A program made the translations under genes and the position numbers. 64,000 nt of DNA from Ferrovibrio sp. (lineage in GTDB: Bacteria; Pseudomonadota; Alphaproteobacteria; Ferrovibrionales; Ferrovibrionaceae). The notes under the pieces are model-generated. The model had not been told where the DNA came from. It did not search any database and worked only from the letters and a program-made list of their open reading frames with translations. Each line of letters opens with the position of its first letter. Within the stretch, counting starts at the first letter, position 1. The DNA is taken from positions 34,162 through 98,161 of the forward strand of contig NZ_JAHBYG010000010.1 of the NCBI RefSeq assembly GCF_019636075.1, written 5' to 3'. This document shows positions 46,657 through 55,274 of this stretch, in pieces.

Positions 46657-48228
46657 ATGCGCGGTTTTGCGGGGATGGTCGGCGTTGCATTGCTGTTTGC
46701 GGGACTTACCTGCGCGGATGCCCGCGCTGATGGCGGCCGGCTGGGTATCGGCCTGGCTACCGACATCACTGCAATGGACCCGCATTTCCACAATACCAGT
46801 TCCAACAACGCCGCATCCCGCCATGTATTCGATACACTGATCCGGCAGGACGAACGGCAGCAACTGCGCCCTGGCCTGGCCTTGAGCTGGACGCCCGTCG
46901 ATCCGACGACCTGGGAAATCAAGCTGCGGCCCAACGTGAAATTCCACGATGGCAGCGACTTCACGGCCAAGGATGTGGTTGCCAGCCTGGCCCGCGCACC
47001 GAAAGTGCTTAACAGCCCTTCCAGCTTCGCGCTTTATACCCGCGCGGTGACAACCGCCGAAATCGTCGATCCCCTCACCCTGCGGCTCAGCACCGCGCAG
47101 CCGCATCCCCTGCTGCCCAACGATCTTAGCCTGGTACCGATCATATCGGCGCGGGCCGAACAGGCCAGCACGGAGGATTTCAACAGCGGCAGTGCCGCCA
47201 TCGGCACCGGCCCATATCGCCTGGTTTCCTTCAAGCGCGGCGAAGCCATCGAATTGCAGGCCTATCCTGGCTATTGGGGCGGCACTCCGCCATGGGAGCG
47301 CGTTGAACTGCGCTTCATGCGCAACGGCCAGGCCCGGGTGGCCGGCCTGCTGGCGGGTGATGTGGATGCCATCGAAGCCCCGCCGCCGGCCATGCTATCC
47401 GAACTGCGCCAACATCAGAAAGTTGCCATATCGGCCACCACATCCAACAAAGTGGTTTTCCTGTTTCCCGATACCGGCCGGGAAACCACGCCTTTTGCCA
47501 CCGATGGTACCGGCACTCCGCTGACGAAGAATCCCCTGCGCGACCTGAAAGTGCGACAGGCCATTTCAAAAGCCATCGACCGCGATGCATTGGCAAGCCA
47601 GATCATGCAGGGCGAGGCTATCCCCACCGCGCAATTGCTGCCCGAAGGCATGTTTGGCGTAAGCCCGCGCCTGAAGGCGATGCCGGCCGATCAGAGCACA
47701 GCCCGCAGATTGCTGGCCGAAGCTGGCTACAAGGATGGCTTCACCCTCACCCTGCACGGCCCCAACGACCGGTTCTTGAATGACGGCCAGATTCTGCCAG
47801 CGGTGGCCGCAATGCTGACGCGGGCCGGCATCAATGCGAAGGTGGAGGTGATGCCGTGGAATGTCTTCGTCACCCGCGCGTCGAAGCCGGAATTCAGCCT
47901 GTTTCTGGTGGGTTGGGGCGCCGGCACCGGCGAACCTTCCTCACCCTTGCGCGGCCTGCTTGCCACATATGACCGCGCGAGCGGAATGGGTAGCTCAAAT
48001 CGCGGCCGTTGGTCTAACCCGGCATTCGATCGCTTGCTGGGTGAAGCCTTGGCAACGGTGGAGGATGGCAAGCGGGAATTGGCGCTGATCCGGGCCACGG
48101 AAATCGCCATGGACGATCTCGCGCTGATTCCTCTGCACCACGAAATGGCAAGCTGGGCGGTACGACATGGGCTGAAACATCAGCCCCGTGCCGATCAATA
48201 CACCATGGCGATGGATTTCCGGCCCTGA
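46657..48228 (+). CDS. Family-5 solute-binding protein (possible nickel-chelate binder)
   Basis: A periplasmic binding protein of 523 residues. A Sec signal (GMVGVALLFAGLTCADARA) is followed by the family core: DITAMDPHFHNTSSNN, LRPNVKFHDGSDFTAKDV, GTGPYRLVSFKRGE and a C-terminal LIPLHHEMASWAVR. Related proteins bind peptides or, as NikA, nickel chelates. No permease or ATPase genes adjoin it, so it must use a transporter encoded elsewhere. Divergence from nikR makes nickel uptake the best guess, but the sequence alone does not prove it. Confidence 0.85.
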   Translation: MRGFAGMVGVALLFAGLTCADARADGGRLGIGLATDITAMDPHFHNTSSNNAASRHVFDTLIRQDERQQLRPGLALSWTPVDPTTWEIKLRPNVKFHDGSDFTAKDVVASLARAPKVLNSPSSFALYTRAVTTAEIVDPLTLRLSTAQPHPLLPNDLSLVPIISARAEQASTEDFNSGSAAIGTGPYRLVSFKRGEAIELQAYPGYWGGTPPWERVELRFMRNGQARVAGLLAGDVDAIEAPPPAMLSELRQHQKVAISATTSNKVVFLFPDTGRETTPFATDGTGTPLTKNPLRDLKVRQAISKAIDRDALASQIMQGEAIPTAQLLPEGMFGVSPRLKAMPADQSTARRLLAEAGYKDGFTLTLHGPNDRFLNDGQILPAVAAMLTRAGINAKVEVMPWNVFVTRASKPEFSLFLVGWGAGTGEPSSPLRGLLATYDRASGMGSSNRGRWSNPAFDRLLGEALATVEDGKRELALIRATEIAMDDLALIPLHHEMASWAVRHGLKHQPRADQYTMAMDFRP

Positions 48229-48251
48229 TCGGAATCACCTGATCGGAATCA
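48224..48251. repeat. 14-bp exact tandem duplication at convergent stop codons
   Basis: CCTGATCGGAATCA at 48224-48237 is repeated immediately at 48238-48251. The first copy holds the TGA of the plus-strand binding-protein gene, and the end of the second copy is the stop (TCA) of the minus-strand gene. Confidence 0.9.
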
Positions 48252-48728
48252 ATTCACCACGCGCCAGACGCCATCGGGCATCAGACAGGCGGTGCCGTAG
48301 CTGGGCTGCGGCACGCCGCCAACCATCACACTGCTCTGGTATTCGCGGCAATACTGGCCGTTGCTGGCCTGGTAGACCGGGCTGCTGGGCACGGCTGAGA
48401 TGACCGGCTGCTGGTATTGCACAGGTGGCTGATACTGAACGGGCGGCTGCACATAAACCACGCGCGGCGGCGGTGGCTCTACATAGACCACCCGGGGCGG
48501 CGGCGCGCGGTAATAGACCGGCGGCGGGCCCCAATTGCTGTAGCGATAACGATCCGGCGGACCGCGATAGCGATGCCCGGGCGGCCCGTAATAGCCCCCG
48601 GAATAGCCGAAATAGAAACTATCCGCCTTGGCCGGCGCGGCGCTCAACAGCAACAATGTTGCAGCCAGCGCCATAAGCGCCAGGGCTGGCTTCGAGGTTT
48701 TCTGGGTGTTCGCTACATTCCTGGCCAT
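48249..48728 (-). CDS. Exported proline/tyrosine-rich hypothetical protein
   Basis: 159 residues: a signal peptide (ALMALAATLLLLSAAPAKA), then a low-complexity Gly/Tyr/Pro region with PPPRVVYVEP and PPPRVVYVQP repeats and VQYQ repeats, then a conserved C-terminal domain with two Cys (YCREYQSSVMVGG, SYGTACLMPDGVWRVV). This C-terminal module recurs at the ends of many small alphaproteobacterial envelope proteins. Probably periplasmic or surface-exposed, role unknown. ATG 48728 gives a normal signal; the longer frame does not. Confidence 0.8.
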   Translation of the reverse strand: MARNVANTQKTSKPALALMALAATLLLLSAAPAKADSFYFGYSGGYYGPPGHRYRGPPDRYRYSNWGPPPVYYRAPPPRVVYVEPPPPRVVYVQPPVQYQPPVQYQQPVISAVPSSPVYQASNGQYCREYQSSVMVGGVPQPSYGTACLMPDGVWRVVN

Positions 48729-48848
48729 CGCGGCAACTCCGGCGCATGACACGTGAGTGATGACGGGTGTGATCCTGCGCGGCAATCATGGCGAAATCAC
48801 GGCTGAGGCGAAAGATTTTCAGCAAAAACGTTCAGCGGCAATTCCCGC

Positions 48849-49397
48849 TTACAATTCCCTGGCATCCTGCTTGCGGCGCACATCCTTCAGCCGGCTTGGC
48901 AATTCCGGCATATGCGGATTGGCAGCCAGCGCGCGCTGATAGGCGCGGATCGCCTCGGGCAGGTTATCCAGCCGCTCCATCATCAGGCCGAGGCCGCTGA
49001 GCGCACCGAAATGCCGGGGCTCCAGCTTGAGCGTGCGCTCAACATCGGCAACCGAAGCGGCGTAATTGCCGGCCAGGAAATAGGTGGTGGCGCGCTTGTT
49101 GTAGGCTTCGGCGAAATCCGGCTTCAGGTCGATCATCGCCGAGAAGATGGCGACCGCACGGGCATAATCGCCGCTATTCATCACCTCGGTGCCGGAGGCC
49201 AGCAGCGTGTTCAGCGTATCGGACTCCGAGCGGCTCCAGGCCTCCCAGATCTTGCGTTCGATCTGGCGCGCCTCGATGGGATTTTCGGTTTCGTAGAGTT
49301 TGTCGAACAGCGCATCAAGGCCTTCCGCCTCCGCCGCAACACCCGGCAAGGGCAGCATGAACAGGGCCGAAACCAGCAGGACAGCGAGTCTGCGCAT
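48849..49397 (-). CDS. Exported TPR-repeat protein
   Basis: 182 residues with a signal peptide (MRRLAVLLVSALFMLPLPGVAA) and about three TPR units in the second half (GDYARAVAIFSAMIDLKPDFAEAYNK, shown here as family pattern, then AGNYAASVADVERTLKL and NLPEAIRAYQRALAANP). Probably periplasmic, with a scaffolding role. It stands alone between envelope-protein genes. ATG 49397 is chosen since upstream codons lack signal-like character. Confidence 0.85.
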   Translation of the reverse strand: MRRLAVLLVSALFMLPLPGVAAEAEGLDALFDKLYETENPIEARQIERKIWEAWSRSESDTLNTLLASGTEVMNSGDYARAVAIFSAMIDLKPDFAEAYNKRATTYFLAGNYAASVADVERTLKLEPRHFGALSGLGLMMERLDNLPEAIRAYQRALAANPHMPELPSRLKDVRRKQDAREL

Positions 49398-49522
49398 GAC
49401 GATGATGGTAGGCCGCCCTCGGCCTTTCGGCAAGTTCACTCTTTTGCGAGAGGTGAGGAATTTTTTGTGCGTCGGACTGTCTAACCATAGGCAACTGCAT
49501 TTTTTGGGAAGGAACCCACCCG

Positions 49523-49906
49523 ATGAAAACCGCACCCATTCTGGCCGCCGCCATGCTGGCCTTCAGCCTTGCCGCCTGTGCCGGCAGCATGGCGCCTGCC
49601 AAATCCGCCGATACCGGCATCGGCCAGGTGCTGGTCGATGGCAAGAGCATGACGCTCTACACCTTCGACCGCGACAGCACGCCCGGAAAATCCGCCTGCA
49701 ACGGCCCCTGCGCACAGAACTGGCCGCCGTTGATGGCAGCGGATGGCGCCAGCGCCAGCGGCGATTGGAGCGTGATCACCCGCGACGATGGCGGCAAGCA
49801 ATGGGCCTACAAGGGCAAGCCGCTTTATACCTGGATGCGGGATCAGAAGCCGGGCGACACCACCGGAGAGGGTTTCAACAATATCTGGCGGGTGGCGCGG
49901 CCCTGA
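49523..49906 (+). CDS. Small lipoprotein with Yx(F/W)xxD repeats
   Basis: 127 residues: a lipoprotein signal ending in LAACAGS, then two secreted-repeat motifs, TLYTFDRD (with ACNGPCAQNWPPL) and KPLYTWMRD, typical of the COG4315 family of predicted lipoproteins. Function is unknown in the family. It directly precedes the ECF sigma/anti-sigma genes and might belong to their envelope-stress regulon, though that is only positional. Confidence 0.88.
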   Translation: MKTAPILAAAMLAFSLAACAGSMAPAKSADTGIGQVLVDGKSMTLYTFDRDSTPGKSACNGPCAQNWPPLMAADGASASGDWSVITRDDGGKQWAYKGKPLYTWMRDQKPGDTTGEGFNNIWRVARP

Positions 49907-49934
49907 TTCTGGCCCTGATTGCGCGGCCCTGATT
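49895..49934. repeat. GGCCCTGATT repeated three times at a gene end
   Basis: GGCCCTGATT occurs at 49899-49908, 49911-49920 and 49925-49934. The first contains the lipoprotein stop TGA. The flanking GCGC makes a 14-bp exact repeat of the first and third copies (49895 and 49921). Confidence 0.85.
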
Positions 49935-49994
49935 TCGGGGCCAATCATCGGGCGGCGGGAATAAACCCGGCATTCGGTTGTCTTACCTTGTAAG

Positions 49995-50552
49995 ATGCCC
50001 GCAATGCTGCCTTTCCGCCGCCCTGCCCCGCATGCCATCGAAGCCGAGATTCCCCGGCTGCGCCGGCATGCGCGCGGCCTGCTGCGCGATGCGGCGGCGG
50101 CCGACGATCTGGTGCAGGATTGCCTGACCAAAGCCCTGGCGGCCTGGAACCAGCGCCGCGATGATGGCGCGCTCAGGCCTTGGCTGTTTGCCATTCTGCA
50201 CAATACATGGCGCAACCGGCTGCGGCGCGAGGCGATCCGCCCCGATGCGGCGATGCTGGACGAGGATCATCCCGGCCCGGCGGTGAGCGGCGGGCAATGG
50301 GAAAAACTGGAATTGCAGGATCTGCAAAACGCACTGGACATGCTGGCGCCCGAACATCGCAGCCTGTTGCTGCTGATCGGCGTGGAGGGTTTGAGTTATG
50401 AAGAAGCAGCGCGGGCGCAAGGCGTGCCGCTGGGCACCGTGATGTCGCGCCTGACCAGGGCGCGCGAGCGACTGCGCATTCTGATGGCGGGCGAGAGCGG
50501 CGCCGATCCGAACCGCCCGCGCCTGCGGCCAGGATTGAAGAGGGTGAAATGA
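49995..50552 (+). CDS. ECF-type RNA polymerase sigma factor
   Basis: An alternative sigma factor of 185 residues with only regions 2 and 4. Region 2 contains DAAAADDLVQDCLTKAL and RPWLFAILHNTWRNRLRR. Region 4 contains LLLIGVEGLSYEEAARAQGVPLGTVMSRLTRARERLR. A short basic tail follows. ATG 49995 or 50004 could be used. The next gene overlaps by 4 nt and encodes its putative anti-sigma factor. The inducing stress is unknown. Confidence 0.93.
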   Translation: MPAMLPFRRPAPHAIEAEIPRLRRHARGLLRDAAAADDLVQDCLTKALAAWNQRRDDGALRPWLFAILHNTWRNRLRREAIRPDAAMLDEDHPGPAVSGGQWEKLELQDLQNALDMLAPEHRSLLLLIGVEGLSYEEAARAQGVPLGTVMSRLTRARERLRILMAGESGADPNRPRLRPGLKRVK

Positions 50553-51322
50553 GCCAGCCCGAAAGCATCATCGACGACGCCCTGCTGCATGGCTATGTGG
50601 ATGGCCAACTGACAGCCGCCGACCGCGCCCGCGTGGAAGCGCATCTGCTGCAGGATGCCGAGGCGAGCCGCAAGGTGGAAGCCTGGGCGGCGCAGGCCGA
50701 TGCCTTGCGCGCCGCCTTCCCGCTGGACGAAGCCGAGCCGGTGCCGGCGGCGATGCGCGCGGTATTTGCCCGGCCCAGCCTGCTGGACCATGCCCGCAGC
50801 ATCGCGCCGCGCCTGGCCGCGCTGTTGCTGGTGGCCATTCTCGGCGGCGGCGCGGGCTGGTGGGGCCATGCTCGCTTCGGCGGCAATCCACTGCCGCCGC
50901 TGCCGCGCGAGGCAGCGCGCGCCCATGCCATCTACACCGCCGAGGTTTTGCATGCGGTGGAGGTGCCGGCCTCGGAAGAAAAGCATCTGGTGGCCTGGCT
51001 GTCGAAGCGGCTGGGCACGCAGTTGAAGGCGCCTTATCTGGGCAATGCCGGCTTCAATCTGGTGGGCGGCCGCCTGCTGCCCGCAGGCCGCAAGGATCTG
51101 GCGGCGCAATTCATGTACGAAAATCCGCGCGGCGAACGGCTGACGCTGTATATCCGCGATGGCGAGCCCGGCGAGGATAGCAGCTTCCGCGTAACGGAAG
51201 AGAATGGCGCCACCGGCTTCTACTGGGTGGATAACGGCTATGGCTATGCCCTGGTGGGGCCGTTGCGCCGCGATGCCATGCTGCCGATCGCGCGCGAGGT
51301 TTATGCGCAGTTGATCAACTGA
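50549..51322 (+). CDS. Membrane anti-sigma factor without zinc ligands
   Basis: 257 residues: an N-terminal cytoplasmic anti-sigma-like domain (LHGYVDGQLTAADRARVEAHL), one membrane helix (about 87-105) and a periplasmic domain of about 150 residues rich in short strands. In zinc-binding anti-sigma factors the pattern is HxxxCxxC; here it is H32, D36 and A39, so zinc binding is lost. ATGA overlap with the sigma gene indicates coupled synthesis. Otherwise it matches transmembrane transcriptional regulators of the RsiW/ChrR class. Confidence 0.9.
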   Translation: MSQPESIIDDALLHGYVDGQLTAADRARVEAHLLQDAEASRKVEAWAAQADALRAAFPLDEAEPVPAAMRAVFARPSLLDHARSIAPRLAALLLVAILGGGAGWWGHARFGGNPLPPLPREAARAHAIYTAEVLHAVEVPASEEKHLVAWLSKRLGTQLKAPYLGNAGFNLVGGRLLPAGRKDLAAQFMYENPRGERLTLYIRDGEPGEDSSFRVTEENGATGFYWVDNGYGYALVGPLRRDAMLPIAREVYAQLIN

Positions 51323-51328
51323 AGCCGA

Positions 51329-52198
51329 TCACAAACCCATCATCCTGATCAGCGCCGATGCCAGCGGCTGGTTCGCTTCGGCCGCCGCATACAGGATGGA
51401 AAAATGGTTGCCGCCGGAAATCCGCATCAGATCGGCCGGCGTGCCGGCATCGCGGCAGGCGGAATGGAAATCCAGGCTCTGTTCGATCCAGGCCTGCGGT
51501 TCGGCATCGCCCACCGCCACCAGCACACGGGATTGCGGCAGGCGCAGCGGCTGGGCGACCACGTTGTTGCGCCTGGCGGTGGCACCATCCAGGCCGATCT
51601 CGGCATTCACCGGAACATGCAGCACCGGCTCGGGATCGTAAACGCCCGATACCAGCGCCAGACCGGCCGGTTTGGGCCGCGCGCCCAGATCCTTGGGCCA
51701 GGGCAAGGCATAGGCGGCAGCCGCAAGATGCGCGCCAGCGGAATGGCCGAGCAGGAACAGCCTGGCCGGATCGGCGCCGAAGCCAGCCGCCTGGCCGGCC
51801 AGATGCGCAATGGCTTCCTGGGTCTGCCGCACGATCACATCCAGCGACACAGCGGGGCAGAGATCGTAATTGATATTCGCCACCACCGCGCCGGCCTTGA
51901 GAAACGGCTCTACCAGAAAACCATGCAGGCTTTTATCCAGCCCGCGCCAATAGCCGCCATGCACGATGATCAGCAGCGGCGCATCCTTGGCGCCTGCCAA
52001 GGCATGCGGCGGAACATGCAGATCGTAGGTTTGCAGCGGACCGGGGCCATAGCGCAGATCGAATTGCCCGCCGATGCGTTTATGGGTTTCCGCCGAGCGG
52101 GTCTTGTAGGCCTCGAAATGCACCGCGAAATCCGGCACGGCAATGCGCGGATTGTAATGGGCCTCGAGTTCCGCCGGTGAAAGGCTGCGCCAATCCAT
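51329..52198 (-). CDS. Alpha/beta hydrolase, kynurenine formamidase-like
   Basis: 289 residues of the esterase/arylformamidase fold. The oxyanion-hole HGGYWR, nucleophile elbow GHSAGAHL and C-terminal GGNHFSI supply the elements of a Ser-Asp-His triad. Relatives hydrolyse N-formylkynurenine or short esters. No tryptophan-degradation genes are near, so the substrate remains open. It is convergent with the anti-sigma gene, 6 nt apart. Confidence 0.88.
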   Translation of the reverse strand: MDWRSLSPAELEAHYNPRIAVPDFAVHFEAYKTRSAETHKRIGGQFDLRYGPGPLQTYDLHVPPHALAGAKDAPLLIIVHGGYWRGLDKSLHGFLVEPFLKAGAVVANINYDLCPAVSLDVIVRQTQEAIAHLAGQAAGFGADPARLFLLGHSAGAHLAAAAYALPWPKDLGARPKPAGLALVSGVYDPEPVLHVPVNAEIGLDGATARRNNVVAQPLRLPQSRVLVAVGDAEPQAWIEQSLDFHSACRDAGTPADLMRISGGNHFSILYAAAEANQPLASALIRMMGL

Positions 52199-52227
52199 GA
52201 GCCGTTCCTATGCTTTGCTTGCTGCTG

Positions 52228-53202
52228 CTATGCCTGCTGCAGGGCCGCCTTGCGGCGCAGCAAAGCCAGAACGATAGCGATGGTGGGCGTGGCGATGCCC
52301 TGCATGGCCGCAAGTTCGGCCACCGCGCCGATGATGCTTTCGATTTCCATCGGCCGGCCGGCTTCCCAATCCTGCAGCATGGATGGCTTATGCAAAGCCA
52401 CGCCGCCGCCTTCGGTCACGCGCTGCTCCACGCTCACCTCGAAACGGATGCCCAGCCCCTCGCCCACGCTCTGGCCTTCCCGCATCAGGGCCGTGAGCAC
52501 CGCACGCATGGCGGGATCGGCCGCGACCTGCGCCTGGGTGCCGCCGGTGAGCACCGAACACGGGCTGAACGCCATGTTGCCCAGCAGCTTCACCCAGATA
52601 TCGTGGCGGATATCGCTGCGCATCGGCGCATTGATGCCCGCCGCCATCAAGGCCTGGGAAATGCTGGCAAGGCGCGGCGATTGCGTGCCGTCGGGTTCGC
52701 CCAATGCCAGATTGGCCCTGGTCAGCCCACGTATTACGCCGGGCTCCGGCACCGAGGATGGCAGCCGCACCACGCCGCCGATCACCCGCTCGGGCGGCAA
52801 GGCGCGCCAAATCGCGCCATCGGGATCCACGGCTTTCAGATGCCGCCCGGCAACCGGCCCGGCATAGGCATGGAAATACCAATAGGGAATGCCGTTCATC
52901 GCGGTGACGATGGCGGTATCCGGCCCCAGCATGGGCGCCAGTTGCGGTGCCAGGGCCGGCAAGGCCGGTGCCTTCACGCTGATGATCAGCACATCCTGCC
53001 GGCCCAGCGCCGCCGGATCGTCGCTGGCCTTGGGATGCACGGTGAAATCCTCGCCATCGGCGGTCTGTATCCGCAGCCCCCTGGCCTGGATCGCCTGCAG
53101 ATGCGGGCCGCGCGCCAGCAGGCTTACCTCCGCACCCGAACGGGCCAGCACACCGCCGAAATAGCCACCGATCGCGCCTGCGCCGACGATAGCGATCTTC
53201 AT
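52228..53202 (-). CDS. Ketopantoate reductase family protein (PanE/ApbA)
   Basis: 324 residues. The N-terminal NADP motif MKIAIVGAGAIGGYFGGVLARSG and the all-helical C-terminal domain (VKLLGNMAFSPCSVLTGGTQAQV) identify the 2-dehydropantoate 2-reductase family, whose members make pantoate for CoA or reduce other 2-oxo acids. Start ATG 53202 overlaps the glpD stop (ATGA), so it may be a pathway paralogue rather than the sole PanE. Confidence 0.9.
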   Translation of the reverse strand: MKIAIVGAGAIGGYFGGVLARSGAEVSLLARGPHLQAIQARGLRIQTADGEDFTVHPKASDDPAALGRQDVLIISVKAPALPALAPQLAPMLGPDTAIVTAMNGIPYWYFHAYAGPVAGRHLKAVDPDGAIWRALPPERVIGGVVRLPSSVPEPGVIRGLTRANLALGEPDGTQSPRLASISQALMAAGINAPMRSDIRHDIWVKLLGNMAFSPCSVLTGGTQAQVAADPAMRAVLTALMREGQSVGEGLGIRFEVSVEQRVTEGGGVALHKPSMLQDWEAGRPMEIESIIGAVAELAAMQGIATPTIAIVLALLRRKAALQQA

Positions 53203-54701
53203 CGGCGCGCTCCTTCGCTCGCACGATCCGCCATCCAGGCCGCCAGCCTTTCGCGCTGCGCGGCTGTGACCCGCAGGCCGCATTTGGTGCGGCGCCATAA
53301 TACGTCGTCGGCATCTAACGCCCATTCGCGCCGCATCAGCCAATCCACTTCGATGGCATACAGGCCGCCGCCGAAATCCTCACCCAGATCGGCAATGGTT
53401 TTCGCATCCCCCAGCAAGGCCGGCAGATGACTGCCATGGCGACGCGCCAGACGACGCAGCCATGCGGCATCGAGTTGCGGATAGCGCGCCAGCAGATCGG
53501 CCAGCAATGCCTCGAAGCTGGTGAAATCGCCGCCCGGCAGCGGCTTGCCATGCGTCCAGCCGGGACCGAGCTTGGGATAGAAAGGCTGCAGCTTTTCCAT
53601 CGCATGTTCGGCCAGGCGGCGATAGGTGGTGAGTTTGCCGCCATAGACCGAGAGCAGCGGCGCGGCGCCGCCTTCGAGGTCCAGCACGTAATCGCGGGTG
53701 ATGGCGGAAGGATCGTTCTCGCCATCATCATAGAGCGGCCGCACGCCGGCAAACGACCATACGATCATGTCGCGTGTGATCGGCGCCTTGAAATATTCGC
53801 CGGCCGCCGCGATCAGGTAGTCGGTCTCGGCCTCCGAGATATGCGCCGCACCGTCCAGATGATCCAGCGCCACATCGGTGGTGCCGATCAGGGTGAAATC
53901 CTGTTCATAGGGGATGGCGAACAGCACGCGGCCATCGGCATTCTGGAAGATGTAGCAATGCTCGCCCTCGAACAGCCGGCGCGTGACGATATGGCTGCCC
54001 TTGATCAGGCGGATGCCGTTTTTCGGCTGTTGCCCAAAGGCCCCGATCAGCGTGTCGCGCACCCAGGGCCCGGCGGCATTGACGATGCCGCGCGCCGCCA
54101 CCTGGCGGGTATTGCCGCCTGCATCGGTGAGCGTGGCCTGCCATTGGCCATTCTCGCGCCGCGCGGCGGTGACGGCGGTGCGGGTGAGGATTTCGGCGCC
54201 CAATTCCTGCGCGCTCATGGCGTTGAGCGCCACCAGGCGGGCATCGTCCACCCAACCATCGGAATATTCGAAGCCGCGCCGGAATTCCGGCTTCAGCGGT
54301 GCGCCGCGCGGATCCCCGGTCAGTTTCAGCCCGACCGACCCCGGCAGGCTGACCCGGCGGGCCAGATGATCGTAGAGGAACAGCCCGATGCGGATCATCC
54401 AGGCCGGGCGCAGGCCGGGATGATGCGGCAGCACGAAGCGCAACGGCCAGATGATATGCGGCGCCAGCTTGAGCAGCACCTCGCGCTCGCCCAATGCCTC
54501 GCGCACCAGCCGGAATTCATATTGCTCGAGATAGCGCAGGCCGCCATGGATCAGCTTGGTGGCGGCGGCCGAAGTGGCGCCGGCCAGATCGCCGCGTTCG
54601 GCAAGCACCACTTTCAGGCCGCGGCCGGCGGCATCGCGGGCAATGCCGGTGCCGTTCACTCCGCCACCTATGACCAAAAGGTCTACAGGCTCAGACTGCA
54701 T
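53199..54701 (-). CDS. glpD: Aerobic glycerol-3-phosphate dehydrogenase GlpD
   Basis: A 500-residue FAD enzyme on the inner membrane face that oxidises glycerol-3-phosphate to DHAP and reduces quinone. FAD motif VDLLVIGGGVNGTGIARDAAGRG, then TSAAATKLIHGGLRYLEQYEF, GSHIVTRR, PYEQDFTLIGTTD and YGGKLTTYRRLAEHAM are all classic GlpD features. The C-terminal helical domain (CGLRVTAAQRERLAAWM) is present. ATG 54701 is the family start. No glycerol kinase or facilitator adjoins it. Confidence 0.96.
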   Translation of the reverse strand: MQSEPVDLLVIGGGVNGTGIARDAAGRGLKVVLAERGDLAGATSAAATKLIHGGLRYLEQYEFRLVREALGEREVLLKLAPHIIWPLRFVLPHHPGLRPAWMIRIGLFLYDHLARRVSLPGSVGLKLTGDPRGAPLKPEFRRGFEYSDGWVDDARLVALNAMSAQELGAEILTRTAVTAARRENGQWQATLTDAGGNTRQVAARGIVNAAGPWVRDTLIGAFGQQPKNGIRLIKGSHIVTRRLFEGEHCYIFQNADGRVLFAIPYEQDFTLIGTTDVALDHLDGAAHISEAETDYLIAAAGEYFKAPITRDMIVWSFAGVRPLYDDGENDPSAITRDYVLDLEGGAAPLLSVYGGKLTTYRRLAEHAMEKLQPFYPKLGPGWTHGKPLPGGDFTSFEALLADLLARYPQLDAAWLRRLARRHGSHLPALLGDAKTIADLGEDFGGGLYAIEVDWLMRREWALDADDVLWRRTKCGLRVTAAQRERLAAWMADRASEGARR

Positions 54702-54739
54702 ATTTGAAAACCGCAAAAAACCAGGAACAGGAACCGCGT

Positions 54740-55240
54740 TTATACGGTTACGCTGATCCGCTGCGCAAGGTCGATATCCAGTTGCCCGCGCCCGCCCCAT
54801 TGGCGATACAGGCCATGCGCCGCCGCGCGCTGTTCGGCATCGGGCACGCTCTCCTGGTTTTGGGCCAAATTCTGCGCATGGAAGGTACCGATGCCCTTGG
54901 CCTCGCGCCAAGCCCGGCGGCGTTCCAGATGCGGCGGCAGATCGGCGGCTTCGGCCTTACTGGCGGGTGCGCCGGTTTCAGCCAGGCCGGTTTCCGCAAG
55001 GTCAGTGCGGCGGCGCAGATGGGGAAAACCGGTCGCGGCCTGGGCGGCGGTATCCGGTGCGGCCTGGGATGCGGTTTCCGCCTGGGCCTCAGGCTCGGAT
55101 TGCGGCTTGGCGGCGGCGGCGAAATCCACCTTGGGCCCGCGCGGCGGGCCATGATTGACCCTGGCCCGGCTTTCATCGGGCCGAACCGGGGTTTGCGATA
55201 TTGTTGCGACACGATCGAGCATGGCGGGTTTCGGACTCAT
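54740..55240 (-). CDS. Hypothetical low-complexity protein
   Basis: 166 residues: an Ala/Glu/Gln/Pro-rich disordered first two thirds and a better-ordered end (PPHLERRRAWREAKGIG, AHGLYRQWGGRGQLDID). No domain is recognised. All six frames are open in parts of this high-GC stretch. This frame is favoured because it ends in a coherent charged C-terminus and lies co-directionally between glpD and the cyclase gene. Confidence 0.55.
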   Translation of the reverse strand: MSPKPAMLDRVATISQTPVRPDESRARVNHGPPRGPKVDFAAAAKPQSEPEAQAETASQAAPDTAAQAATGFPHLRRRTDLAETGLAETGAPASKAEAADLPPHLERRRAWREAKGIGTFHAQNLAQNQESVPDAEQRAAAHGLYRQWGGRGQLDIDLAQRISVTV

Positions 55241-55274
55241 GCCCTGAATCTCTTAAGAGGGGGTTAAGCCCCCT

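Noticed and set aside
49935..49994. General-stress (EcfG-type GGAAC-N16/17-CGTT) promoter before the ECF sigma gene
   Set aside because: GGAAT and CGGTT occur but only about 12 nt apart, so the spacing does not fit.
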